A stretch of DNA of 64,000 nucleotides from Puccinellia tenuiflora (Eukaryota > Streptophyta > Magnoliopsida > Poales > Poaceae): NCBI GenBank assembly GCA_012064385.1, contig QRDG01001738.1, positions 124,001 to 188,000 of the forward strand, written 5' to 3'. The notes under the pieces were generated by a model, which was not told where the DNA came from, searched no databases, and saw only the letters and a program-made list of their open reading frames with translations. Shown here in pieces: positions 23,066 to 33,540 of this stretch (position 1 is its first letter; every line of letters starts with the position of its first letter). A program made the position numbers and the translations under genes.

Positions 23066-24606
23066 CTACAATACGTATAGAAGGGAGAACTAGTTGAGTG
23101 TAAAAATAAACCAGCAGAAACATCATCTACACATATAGTAGAAACACAGTACTGGATATTATACTAGTTACACAAATAACTTGGCATATGCATGAGTATA
23201 CCTCTTTTTTAGCAAGCTGCACTTCTTTTCCTCTGTAACCACGTAGTAGAACAGCGTCACCTTAGTTGAGTTGAACTGAATTCAAACAAAAGGATAGATT
23301 AGAAAAAAGAACAAGTGATGTGCTTGCTTATGCTTGTACATACACACATATTTTAGTGCATGCTTTCTATGCATACACAAGATGCACATGCACTGGCAGT
23401 AGCTAGTACTAGTATACAGTATAAGTATGCAACAATAAAACACAGTAGTGAATCCAATGTTATAGCAATAAAAATAGACTAGCAATGTATTCAGCGGGGG
23501 TTAGTTATTTACTACCAATTACAATGTGCCTTTGGCAGTGGGCACTAGTTATAACTTATAAACAGATGACCTGCAACTACATGGTCAGAAGTAGCACAAA
23601 TCAGCTCACGGAATGACTACATGGTCAAAAGTAGCATCACCATCAGGATCTACATGCATGTACTGAATTAGTAGCATCATCATCACGAACTAGTGCATGA
23701 CCAATATCACTAGTTCCTATGTTACTCTTCTATCGTTCCTATCATACCAAGCTGGTAGAGAGGGGGAGATGGAGGCGTAGGACAGTATACCATACCTCGG
23801 ATTTGGAGATGGTGACCGGCCTGGGAGGAAGGAGGTGCCACAACAAATAAAGGGAGCAAGAGTGGCCGGAGCGCTTGAGGTCGAAGAGCTGCAGATCGGG
23901 GCGATCTAGGGTTACAATCTTAAACCGGGAAAAGAGGTGAGAGAGAGGAGAGGAAAGGATAGGTGGAGAAGGATACTTGCCTGCTGGGGATTTGTGAGAG
24001 GAGGTCGACGGCGGCTCGTCGGAGGCGACACGCTCCCGGCCTGGTGGCGTCAAGATTCGTGGGGATGAGCCATGGGGTGGGAGAGGACGCGGGGGGAGAG
24101 GAGTCGCCTGAGAGCTGGCTGGCGATGTGGGATTCGACGCGGGGAGAGACGACGGCGGTGGCCACGAACCGTGGCGGCGAGGTGGTGGTGGGAGAGGGAG
24201 CTCGGGGAGGAAGAAGACGTGCGTCGAGCAGGGGGAGGGGGGGAGTGGAATTGGAGAATGACGGGTCTCTGGCTCGAATTTGGATAACGCTTGATGTCAA
24301 TTGACTAGAATTGTCAAATGAATTCCGATGCCTAATTCCGGTGCAGCCAAATGCGTGTACCACGGAATCGTCAATGAATTCCATGATTTATGCCTTAATT
24401 CCGGGGATCCAAACGACCCCTAAGTGATAAATGAAAGAATTTATATTCATCAATAATCTGTATGATGTGTATGTAACAAGATTACATCGCAATGTCGTTG
24501 CAATATTTCCTCCGTCTCTAACAAAGAATCAAAGAACAAATATCGTAAATAGTACTTCCGCAGTCCCGCTCCATCTACATCAAAATAGAGTATTTTCCGC
24601 CCCCAT

Positions 24607-24978
24607 CTAGAACACGATGGCGGCCGCGACAGCGCCGGCGACGGCGACGAAGCTGACTGTGGACGTGTACACGGCGGAGCTCGCGGGAGTGTCGCTGGGG
24701 GCGCCGGCCGGTGTGACGGACACAGCCGAGGGAGTCATTGCTGAGGGAGCATCAGCCGGGGCGTCGGTAGGCGGGGCCGGGGGAGAGGCCATCGGGGACG
24801 GCGACGCGGCGGTGGGCGGGGTGGCGACCGGCACAGGGGCGGTGGCCGGGGAGCTCGCCGGCGGTGAGGGGAGAGGGGCCATCTTTGGCGCAGGCATGGG
24901 TGCCGCTCCAGGGGCCTGCGCGGCGGCGGTGACTGCCAGGAGGGCGACGATGGCGGCTACAACGGCGAAGCGAGCCAT
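24607..24978 (-). CDS. Classical arabinogalactan protein, GPI-anchored (AGP3 of the cluster)
   Basis: A single-exon 123-residue AGP. The ATG is at 24976-24978; the codon before it is GTG and is not a start here. The signal peptide starts MARFAVVAAIVALLAVTAAA. The core begins QAPGAAPMPAPKMAPLPSPP, with a five-residue insertion (APGAA) that AGP1/2 lack and a Lys in PAPKMAP, and later has DAPADAPSAMTPSAVSVTP. The tail SSAVYTSTVSFVAV plus AGAVAAAIVF is the GPI-anchor signal. Lys in the Pro-rich core is the only strong charge besides a few Asp. The gene lies just outside the right end of the Harbinger element, which inserted about 185 bp beyond the stop codon, next to the 3' UTR. AGP4 is nearly identical, which points to a late duplication. 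A TATA box is at 25124-25132. Confidence 0.9.
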   Translation of the reverse strand: MARFAVVAAIVALLAVTAAAQAPGAAPMPAPKMAPLPSPPASSPATAPVPVATPPTAASPSPMASPPAPPTDAPADAPSAMTPSAVSVTPAGAPSDTPASSAVYTSTVSFVAVAGAVAAAIVF

Positions 24979-25085
24979 CACGTTGGTGGTGCTGCTGGCG
25001 ATTGGTGAAAAACTTTGGTTGAGATCTTGAGAACTTGAGGGGATAGCAAGATTGCTTAGGATTTGGGAAGAAGTGTGGTGGAAGA

Positions 25086-25170
25086 CGCTGCGAGTTGTGT
25101 TCTACCGAAGGGATCGGCGAGTGCTTATATAGCAAGGAGGAACGCGCGATTTGTCGGTTAAGCAACAGCT
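25086..25170 (-). promoter_or_regulatory. AGP3 core promoter: TATA box and conserved upstream motif
   Basis: The TATA box on the gene strand is CTATATAAG (25124-25132). The shared motif, read on the plus strand as TCGGTTAAGCAACAGCT, is at 25154-25170, 21 bp upstream. The start-site-like block 'gctgcgagttgtgt' is at about 25087-25100. Further up, 'gcggcgccgcgcccggcca' followed by 'agttgac' (to about 25293) is shared with AGP4 and contains a TTGAC W-box core. Confidence 0.6.
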
Positions 25171-25293
25171 ATCTCGCCAGAGATGCCGCGGCTTCAGCAC
25201 GCTCGCTGTCACGCGTATTAGACCAGACTGTCGTCGTGTTTCCGTGGGTGCCCACCCACTTGGCTGAGCGGCGCCGCGCCCGGCCAAGTTGAC

Positions 25294-26640
25294 TAGTATT
25301 TTTCAAGGAAAAAAATAGGGCGCTACAATAAAATAGCACCGACTTTAAAATATGCTATTAGCGAGACATTATACACTAATTATTTTAGCGAGACAAGTCT
25401 CAAAACGCTATAGCGTGTTATTAGCGGCGCTATGGTGTGCTATTTTTTTCCATGCTATTTTTTCCCCGGCCGGCGGGACACGGTAGGAGTAGAAATACAA
25501 GACTCGAAACTCACAAGGTTAACGAGTACTGAACTCACAACGTTAATGAGCCAAGCCGAGACGAGCTGAGTTGGTATTTTTTATCTCATTGTTATGATAT
25601 ATATTGATATGGTAACTCATAGAATAGTCTGCATTAATTAATATCTGAGCTCTCAGATCAAAATCTCCGAAATATACCTTGAGATGCATCGGTGATGATC
25701 CATTCTTCTTATACTCTTACTCCACGATTGAACTAACCGTTGACCAACAGGGAAATGATCCCTTCCTTGGCTATAGGTTGGTAGACAGGTGAGACACCCG
25801 TTTAGTTCGAGTATACCTCAGTCTGGACTCGAAATATTTCGAGTATGCCTCAGCTGAGACTCGAACCCGACGAGCTTGCACGCCCTAAGCACAAGCCACC
25901 AGGCCAGCGCCTGGTTCTCCACGATTGAACTATTCCATTGTTTCAGTTTCTTAAGGAGCTTATCAAGCTTGCTAAGCCAACTCAAGTCTTTAGTTAGTCG
26001 GGACAAGTTGGGATTTTAGCTCGTTAAGTCGACGAGTTGAGTTGAGAAACCTTGTTTGCTAACAAGTAGTCGAGTCGAGTTGAATCACGATATCCACCCA
26101 AGAACACGGTGTAAGGACAAGTTTCACGCATGGGAAAAATATTTAGTTTCAGCTCACTACTGAAAGAGATCCTACTAACCCTATTTTTAGGCAGGACCAA
26201 ACATCATTTTACTCTTCAAGAACATGATGCCCTTGTTTGGCAATAAATTTTTACAAATGCGAGAAACAAGAAACCTTTTTTATTCACTATCGGAATCGGC
26301 CTAGTCGCTCTTGACAAACAACCTGGCATTTGGCAACAACTTGTGTAGACTGTGTGCCATAAAAAAAAACTCGGCAAAGCGAGCCACTCGACAACATAGC
26401 GAGAATGCCAAGTGTTTTTCAACCGTAACTTGGCAACAGACAACGCTCGTCAAAGGAGAAGTAATGTCGAGTGGGGCACTTGGACGTCTCTCGGCCACAA
26501 TAGAGTGCCACATGTCACTAGATGGCGACACGTGGAAAATTACGGAGAAGTAACGGTACGGACAAAACCCCTAATGAACAATGGACGTGGCATCTCCCGG
26601 TCTCTACCAATTTTAAAACAACGAGTATCATGGAAGTTGT
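25294..26640. other. Intergenic, relic repeats
   Basis: 25310-25460 contains 'gctatagcg'/'cgctat' phrases typical of old grass DNA-element debris. 25815-25870 has a short imperfect duplication ('tcgagtat.cctcag' and '.gactcga'). No gene is supported. Confidence 0.35.
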
Positions 26641-27035
26641 GTTTTGGCTCCCGGGAGCAAATGCTCGCGGTTTTAAAAATATATATTTTAAACACTATTT
26701 GAAATGGCAAAAAAGTCGAACAAAAAGATTCGCGTGTACTTCTCGACATTATATGTGCTCTCAAAGTCATTTCACGAAAATAAATACTTTTTGCATAGTA
26801 TGTGAAAAGGCAAAATCCGTGCCAAAAAAATCTTTTAGTCAGGCATTTTTTTGGAATTTTTTAGGCGGGACAAAAAAATCAGTTTTCTACGAAACTTGAC
26901 GTGCGCACATCAAATGTTAAGAAACACGTCAAATTTTTGTTCAAATTATTTTTTATTTTTAAAATGTTTTTTTGGTGATAGAACCATACACTCCCATGTG
27001 CGAAACTAAAATTTCCAAGTATCTATTTTTTTACA
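26640..27035. mobile_element. AT-rich MITE-like insert in a repeat
   Basis: About 390 bp separate two halves of a sequence that is contiguous at 19515-19680. The insert starts near 'ggctcccgggagc' and ends near 'atacactcccatgtgcgaa'. It has the A/T-run interior and the 'cgaaacttgacgtgcg' phrase of the 9.6- and 16.6-kb elements. It is non-coding, and its limits come from comparison with the uninterrupted copy. Confidence 0.5.
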
Positions 27036-27305
27036 TTCGTTGATCCACATTTCCCCCGCTCCTGCTAGAAAATTAGAGAATTATCGTAAGAAGATTGCTA
27101 TAAATCTAACATTAAAATTACTATTAATCCGCGATGAAAATCGGAGATGTAGATAACATTAAAATATACCATCCTGTAAAATATTAATTCATTATATATA
27201 TGATAAATCTAACAAATTTTTAAGTAATGGTTCACCGCATGAATATCCACTTAATTGTCATTTTTTTCTCGGACTATAATATAATGAATTTTGGATTGGT
27301 TTCTC
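27036..27305. other. AT-rich intergenic stretch
   Basis: The first ~70 bp complete the repeat shared with 19515-19680. The rest is unassigned AT-rich DNA. Confidence 0.35.
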
Positions 27306-27955
27306 ATAGGGGTGGCACCCGCAGGATATGGGTGCGGGTGGAGCCACCTCATACCCTTACCCATGCCTCCCAAACTTGCCCATCACCCGTAACCATATCC
27401 GTAAGCGGGTATAATTTTTTCCCATACCCTTCACCCGACAGGGTAAAGATACCCGCGGGTACAGATACTAATTGAGCCAAAAAGCTGAGATAATTTGACC
27501 ATAGATAGTTATAAACAACAACACATAGTCTACACTATTAAATTCATAAACTAACGACATAATATAGAAATAATTTGACCATACATGAGGCCATAAAATA
27601 AGCATTACAATAAATATTGACACTATAACAAGCTCAACCAAAAGATTTAATCTAGCGTTATTTACGCCTTTAGGTGCGATGGTCACGGGATTATGGGACG
27701 GCAAGTGAAGCTTGTACATATACCCTCCGATCGATCGTGGCTCCTTGAGTTGACTAAGCCCCAGGTGACATAATTTATACGGGTACAAAGATACGCGGGT
27801 ATGGGTTATGCAATCCCATACCCGTAGCCCCTCTGATCGATGGGCACAAGATTTTTCTATTTATATACCCATGAGTATTTTTTAGTGTCAAACCCTTACC
27901 CTAATGGGGATTTTATCCGCAGGGTACGCGGGTACAGGATACCATTGTCATCTAC
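27306..27955. mobile_element. Probable hAT-type non-autonomous element, degenerate
   Basis: Both ends carry many copies of 'gggtac'/'gtaccc'-like words (left 'ggtggcacccgcaggatatg', right 'cgcgggtacaggataccatt'), arranged as a degenerate inverted pair around an AT-rich non-coding core. Such ends are common in grass hAT elements. No 8-bp TSD was found, so the class is tentative. Confidence 0.4.
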
Positions 27956-28058
27956 GCACTTAGTAGTTCTCATCATTATCTGCATCGAGAAATGTTTTTA
28001 CGAATTTTTTGACATTTGAAATACCATTTCCGATTTTTACAAGAAACGAGCTCTCAAG

Positions 28059-28079
28059 TTTTTTTTTTTTTTTTTTTTT
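28059..28079. repeat. Poly-T run (21 nt)
   Basis: Twenty-one consecutive T about 200 bp beyond the AGP4 stop codon. It is possibly the tail of a minus-strand retroposon fragment. Confidence 0.8.
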
Positions 28080-28286
28080 GATCGTAACGAGCTGAGCTCT
28101 GAAGCTTGGGAGCCCATTTGTCCATGCGTACATCCGCGGTAGAAGATAATTGATAAATGAAAGAATTTATATTTATCAATACGATGTGTACGTAACAAGA
28201 TTACATCGCAATGTCGTTGCAATCTTTCCTCCGTCTCTAACAAAGAATCACAGAACGAATCACGAATAATATATGGCCCGCTCCAT

Positions 28287-28661
28287 CTAGAACACGAGGG
28301 CGGCGGCGACAGCGCCGGCGACGGCGACGAAGCTGACGGTGGACGTGTACACGGCGGAGCTCGTGGGGGTGTCGCTGGGGGCGCCGGCCGGTGTGACGGA
28401 GACAGCGGAGGGAGTCATTGCTGAGGGAGCATCGGCCGGGGCGTCGGTGGGCGGGGCCGGGGGAGAGGCCATCGGCGACGACGGCGACGCGGCGGTGGGC
28501 GGGGTGGCGACCGGCGCAGGGGCGGTGGCCGGGGAGCTCGCCGGCGGTGAGGGGAGAGGGGCCATCTTGGGCGCCGGCATGGGTGCCGCTCCAGGGGCCT
28601 GCGCGGCGGCGGTGACTGCCAGGAGGGCGACGATGGCGGCGACCACGGCGAAGCGAGCCAT
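28287..28661 (-). CDS. Classical arabinogalactan protein, GPI-anchored (AGP4 of the cluster)
   Basis: A single-exon 124-residue AGP. The frame stays open 49 codons further upstream, but that part (MPPIPSIYQHTTRSFSHSFY and on) lies in the inferred 5' UTR. The ATG at 28659-28661, directly at MARFAVV, matches the start of the other three copies. Signal peptide, five-residue APGAA insertion and PAPKMAP segment equal AGP3. It differs by an extra Ser in SPSSPMASPP, TAPAPV instead of TAPVPV, TPTSS instead of TPASS, and the tail AAALVF. The core is rich in Ala-Pro, Ser-Pro and Thr-Pro, and the end fits GPI attachment. The 3' flank ('gataaatgaaagaatttata', then 'acaagattacatcgcaatgt') is almost the same as that of AGP3, so the duplication included flanks. 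The TATA box is at 28808-28815. Confidence 0.9.
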   Translation of the reverse strand: MARFAVVAAIVALLAVTAAAQAPGAAPMPAPKMAPLPSPPASSPATAPAPVATPPTAASPSSPMASPPAPPTDAPADAPSAMTPSAVSVTPAGAPSDTPTSSAVYTSTVSFVAVAGAVAAALVF

Positions 28662-28763
28662 CTCCCTAGGTGCTGCTGGTGATTGGCGTGGTGAGAGGCT
28701 TTGCCTGCGATCTGGAGAACTCGTAGACGTAGTGGTAGCAAGATTTGCGTAGAAGCTGTGTGA

Positions 28764-28852
28764 GAAGCTGCGAGTTGTGTGCTGGTATATCGAGGGGATT
28801 GGCGGCAACTTATAGCCGGAAGAACGCGTAATCTAGCGGTTAAGCTACAGCT
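28764..28852 (-). promoter_or_regulatory. AGP4 core promoter: TATA box and conserved upstream motif
   Basis: The TATA box on the gene strand is CTATAAGT (28808-28815). The shared motif is GCGGTTAAGCTACAGCT (plus strand, 28836-28852), 20 bp upstream. The start-site-like 'gaagctgcgagttgtgtg' is at about 28764-28781. An AGP3-like distal block, 'gagcggcgccacggctggcc' then 'aagttgac', lies at about 28926-28954. Confidence 0.6.
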
Positions 28853-29044
28853 ATTTTGTCAGCTGTCATCAGCCTGTAGTTGTCTCGCGGGATGCGGCGG
28901 CATCAGCGCGGTGTGGCCACTTCGTCGAGCGGCGCCACGGCTGGCCAAGTTGACCTTTTTTTCCCCGGGGGAAATTGACTGTTCAGCGCGTCGCAGCTGG
29001 CGAAGGAGATTTATACTCTGCTTATTATTTTCCTACGACCACGC

Positions 29045-29345
29045 TCATATGCTCCTGATTGAGTAGGTAATTCAAAAGAAGAAGCAAAACATGTCAAACA
29101 AATCTAAAAAAGTGACAACAAACATATGTAAATGTTCTACATAAATGCAAAGTTTCGCAATGAAATGTCATCTGTGGTTCTCGTGCGGGATAAAAAATCA
29201 GTACTAAATTTTTCGCTTTTTAAATCCCATGATTTTCATATGCTTGTGGCCATTTTTGAGAAGTTTTTTTTACATGTTTTACTTTTTTCAAAAAAAAAAA
29301 TCCTAATCGGAGAGGACCATACGAGCTCGGGAGAAGTTGTGAATT
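29045..29345. mobile_element. AT-rich MITE-like fragment, reverse copy of the 9.6-kb family
   Basis: It contains 'gcaaagtttcgcaatgaaat', the reverse of the 'gcgaaactttgc' phrase in the elements at 9.6 and 16.6 kb, flanked by A/T runs. The ends are weakly inverted ('catatgctcctg' and 'catacgagctcgggag'). It is non-coding, and no TSD was defined. Confidence 0.35.
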
Positions 29346-29861
29346 TCTGATCCTACGACCCTTAGTTCTTTTAGGAACGACGCGGCTTTGTTTGGCGATA
29401 TTTTCAAAGATCCAATCTCTGGAGCTGTGGCTACTCCTTCGACCGATCGAAACACACGCCATGTGGCGTATCCTTGAACTAGCTAACCTTGTTTTTTGGG
29501 CATGTAAGTATTATCTGGAAATTTTAAATTATAGAAGTATCACACCGTCGTGGCCACATCAGGCGAAATTGGCCGAGGAGAAGCACAAGGCCGACTTTGA
29601 GGAGAGTAGGCTTCTTCTCGAGGAGAACCGGAAGAGGCAAGAAACGATGTTTGAAGAGAATTGGACCATGATGGTGGATACAAACGGATTGGGAAATTAG
29701 AAGGATGCAAAATTTGCAACCAAAAATACGGTGAGGCAAGTTGATGGGAGGTGCAGATTCTTCCGGCTTTGGAACGACGGTAATGAAAGGAATAACATGA
29801 TAAGAATAACGGTGGTGGCAACAACGGTGTTGCGTGATCCTCGTTGATGATCTTGTAGACA
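29346..29861. other. Relic of a coding region, uncertain family
   Basis: 29563-29700 (+) reads LAEEKHKADFEESRLLLEEN and then RKRQETMFEENWTMMVDTNG before a stop. This charged coiled-coil stretch resembles the tail region of plant Myb/NAM-associated proteins. It has no start or complete domain and is most likely a fragment. The rest of the stretch is unassigned. Confidence 0.25.
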
Positions 29862-30044
29862 TTTTGATTCAGGGGCGGACCTGCACCCAGGGCAGCCCGT
29901 GCTGCAGCCCTGGGCTTAGCCCAAAAATTGCATTAAATCTCCTTTAAAATTTTAGAAAAATCATGTAAAATTGTAGCTAAAAAGGCTACACACATGGGCC
30001 AGCCCGGTGCGTGGCCCATTTCTGGGTCCGCCCCTGTTTTGATT
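29862..30044. mobile_element. 167-bp hAT-type MITE with 8-bp TSD
   Basis: The element at 29870-30036 has inverted ends CAGGGGCGGACC and GGGTCCGCCCCTG and is flanked by the 8-bp direct repeat TTTTGATT (29862-29869 and 30037-30044). An 8-bp TSD is the hAT hallmark. Its core includes 'gctgcagccctgggcttagc' and is non-coding. Confidence 0.88.
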
Positions 30045-31182
30045 CATAAACTTGCTCTAGCTCTTGATCCTGAACTTGCTCTATGTATTTGGACCGAAAC
30101 CTATGTTAGAATTACAGTTCTATGTGTTTGCTCTATACATGTCAAATTACAGTTCTAGTATAGACGAGTTTAAATAGATGAAAACAAAGTTTTGCATATT
30201 AGATTTCTGAGTACCTATTTTGCCACAACCCCCGCCGTACCTAAAAAGCATTTTTGAGTATACTCCAACTCCAAGATGTTTTTTTTGTACGGGATTACTA
30301 TTGCTAACAAGCTCGACAGTTTAGACAGAAACGAATTGCTCCGCTTTAGGAACAATGGTTCATTACACACACCCTGTTTTTGGCAACAACGTTTAGCCTC
30401 CGATGACCACTTTTGATCGACACAGGTATGCATAATGCATGCTCCACTTCAAGAATTCTAAATGACATTTCGAAACAAATTTCACTCTTAATACCTGGAA
30501 GACCTAGAAATTTGGGTAAAGCAAAAGCTTGTGGTGGCTACTGCTGTTCGCGTGCTCTGCATCGAACTGCCTACTTTCANTACCTTGTGAATGAAAGTAT
30601 ACCAACACCACAGTACTATGTTCTTTTGCAGCTTATAAACTACTACGAGCAGCACCTTCGTTATACTACCACCTCGTGAAAAAGATGCACGGAAGAAGTT
30701 GGGTTTCATTTACTGCATGAGTTGAGATGTCTTTACTGCATCATTCTTTATGCTAGAGAAAATCGCGGTAATATGTAGTTTTAGCCTGGTTATGTAGAAG
30801 TCGTGCTGAATGAAGGAAAATCAGGGTAATATCATATGTAATATGTGCTGATAGGTTATTGGAGATTTCGTGTGACCAGCATCCCTGTCCTAGGTACCCT
30901 GTATTTGTGTATTGCGGTCCAATGGGGGCTCTTGACATTCGAGAGATATGCGTTACTGCTTTGAATTATATGAACTACCTTCTCGTATGAAGTTTGAACC
31001 AGAACATTGCGGGAAACATCTTGGAAACAGGCCTTTGCATACACAGCAACAAGAAACAGGTTGCCATGTTATATGTACTAGGAAATGTCGCGCAGCCGCG
31101 GTGGCGAATTATGTCGTGTTGTGTGGTTTTGGCATTGGTTGTTTTGCTTCCTCGTAAAAGCAGTTTTGTCTAATAAAAATTG
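30045..31182. other. Intergenic region with one unresolved base
   Basis: No gene or repeat boundary is recognised. Position 30580 is n, the only ambiguous base in the window. Confidence 0.45.
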
Positions 31183-31310
31183 TTTTTTTTAGGCTTAAGG
31201 CAGGCCCTCTGCCATTCGATTAGATAGAAAAAGAGTTTTTTTTTTACAATGAATCCTCAAGCTCGACGGCGGCCTGTTAAGGCCAAAAAGGAAGAAAGCT
31301 AAGATATAGT

Positions 31311-33540
31311 TTAGCCGTCCCGGTCTCTGGGGTCATCTGAGAAGGTGAAGGCCCTCGTGTTCATCTCATCTTTCACAAGCGTACCACATCCACCACGATC
31401 AAAGTCGTGTTGGAAAACACTCCTGTTGCGCTCCTTCCAAACTCCCCATATGATGTAGGTGATGATCCCACTCACGGCCCTCTTCTTGTCCTTTGGATAG
31501 TCGGCGATGTAATGAAGCCACCACCCATCGAAGTCACGGTTCACCGCGGGAGTAGCCGGAGGGATCGGGAGGTCATTCACCGTTAGCACCGCATCCCGAA
31601 CCGCCTTCGTGAAGGAGCAATCATGACAAAGATGCTGCACCGTCTCAATGGTGGATGCGGCAAAGCTTGCAAATGGGGTCGTGTGGCCATCCCCGCATCG
31701 TCAAGACATCAGTCGTGCGGATTTTCTGGTGCGCCACCAGCCATGCAAAGAATTTGCACTTCGGCTCAGCCTGGGCCCTCCATATTTTGTCGGTGTCGAA
31801 GGGGGGGGGGGGGGGGTGCGCACCAAGGAACTGGCATCGATATGCCGAAGCCGACGTGTATGTCGTCGACGACGTCCACTTCCAAGCAATCCTGTCCGCT
31901 TGGGGCAGCAGCTGCACCCCTTGCAAGCGGTGCCACATCTGCACAAAACTCTCAAGCTGTCCCGCCGTGGTGATGTTTTGCATGGCTCTAATCCATTTTG
32001 CTCCCTCAAGCTCGACGGTGAAGGTTATGTGCTTTCTAGTGGCAATCGTGTATAGAGATGGGAATTGCTCCTTTAGAGGCCCGCCCTGGCACCAACAATC
32101 GTGCCAAAAGAGGCACCGTTTTCCGTCTCCCAGAGTGATCCTCGTGGATGCACGGAAAAGGGCCATGTCCACCACCGTGTAGGGAAGCCGGTCGCCCAGC
32201 CATGGCCTAGTGGCATCAGTCCATGCAGGCCAAGCCCAACGAAGTCATAGTGTGCGCCCAAACTTCTCAAGGTCGGTCACACCGAGGCCGCCCAGCTTTG
32301 TCGGTCTGCAAACCGTGCTCCAATTGACTAGCGGGTGGCTCTTGGTGCCCGGATCGGCGGTCCCCTTCATCCAAATGAAGTTCCTTCTGATCTTGTCAAT
32401 TGTCTTGAGCACCCACTTGGGGAGGATGAAGATCACCCTCCACGCCCGCGTGAAGTGCTTGCCTCTCCATCCCGCGAGGCACGCGCCGATCTTGTCGATG
32501 AGAGGTTGGAAGTTGGCCGCCTTGAGTCTTGCATAGTGGAGGGTGAGGCCGAGGTATGAGCAAGGGAAGGATCCCTGCCTCGCCGGAAAAGTCGCAAGCA
32601 CCTCGGCAATCTGTGCGTCCTTGCAACGGATGGGGAAGATTTCCTTCTTTGCCAAGTTTGTCTTCAATCCCGTCGCGTCTTCGAACACCTCTAGAATTTT
32701 AGTGATCATCATGAGTCCTCCTTGTCCGGCCTAATGAATACGGCCACATCGTCGGCGTAGAGCGAAACCCGGAAATGGACAGGTGTATCTCGAAGAGACT
32801 GCAGCGTCCCCGTCTCCGTCGCCCGTCTAATGATGTGGTGAAGAGGGTCAATGGCTAGGATGAAAAGCATGGGGGAGGGAGGGTCTCCCTGCCGCAGCCC
32901 TCTAGCATGCCGAATGGCCGGTCCTGGCTTTCCGTTGAGCAAAACCCAAGAGGAAGCCGTGGAGAGCAAGAGGCACACCCACCGGATCAACCTAGGGCCA
33001 AAACCCATCACGCCTAGCAGCTCCATGAGGTACGACCAATTAACGGAGTCGAATGCCTTTGAGATGTCCAGCTTGATGAAAACACTTGGCGTCTCGTCCC
33101 GGTAAAGATCCCGGAGAGTGCTTTGCACATGGAGTAAGTTGTCGTGAATGCACCTCTTTTTTATGAAGGCGGACTGGCTTGCCGAGACGAGCTCATCGAG
33201 AAGGGGTGCAACGTGGGAGGCCATCATCTTTGAGAGCAGCTTGGAGACACTGTGAATAAGGCTGATAGGCCGAATTGTCTCCCATCATCTCCACGTCCGT
33301 CTTCTTTGGAATGAGTACTATGTTTGCCGAATTAAGCAGGGGTGCGCCACCATCTCCCCTCTCCGCGAGCTGCGTGATTGCTGCCATGAGATCCTCACTT
33401 ATGGTATCCCAACATGAGCGGAAGAAGAGGCCAATGAAGCCGCCGGGTCCGGGGTCCTTCTCCCGTGGCATGTCGAAGATTGCCTTCTTGGGCTCCGCCA
33501 AAAGAAAAGGAGCCTCAAGAGCACTAAGGTCTCTTGCATG
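31311..33540 (-). pseudogene. LINE ORF2 reverse transcriptase, frameshifted
   Basis: Reading from 33540 downwards, frame pieces give LINE RT motifs: DMPREKDPGPGGFIGLFFRS, then (32709-33227) KLDISKAFDSVNW, GLRQGDPPSPMLFILAIDPL, and the catalytic YADDVAVF. After a frame change near 32712 comes MITKILEVFEDATGLKTNLA, then YLGLTLHYARL. After another near 32250 comes the zf-RVT-type region (31645-32182) with KIWRAQAEPKCKFFAWLVAH, ending KLCRIHH*; the last piece has GIITYIIWGVWKERNRSVFQ. Frame breaks are also seen near 33283 and 31643. RT would act by target-primed reverse transcription, but this copy cannot encode a whole enzyme. A run of 16 G at 31801-31816 sits inside it. Confidence 0.85.
31801..31816. 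repeat. Poly-G run (16 nt) within the LINE relic
   Basis: Sixteen consecutive G on the plus strand, read as a Pro run in the broken LINE frame. It may also be a sequencing-length uncertainty. Confidence 0.7.

Larger units (their letters stand above)
19823..24423 (-). mobile_element. PIF/Harbinger DNA transposon, two genes
   Basis: The element (19826-24420, 4595 bp) has inverted ends GGGGTCGTTTGG (left) and CCAAACGACCCC (right) and the 3-bp TSD TAA (19823-19825, 24421-24423). Ends and TSD are diagnostic of PIF/Harbinger. It carries, both on the minus strand, a DDE transposase gene (21757-23065, one premature stop) and, downstream of it, a Myb/SANT-like accessory gene (20307-21547, open). Harbinger elements need both products to move. 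The left end is extended by 'atttcatttcatttc' repeats. Confidence 0.93.

Noticed and set aside
24979..24981. Start of AGP3 one codon earlier
   Set aside because: That codon is GTG. The ATG at 24976-24978 matches the starts of the other copies.
28662..28808. N-terminal extension of AGP4 by 49 residues
   Set aside because: It would place a Ser/Arg-rich segment before the signal peptide and extends to the TATA box. The other copies start at MARF.
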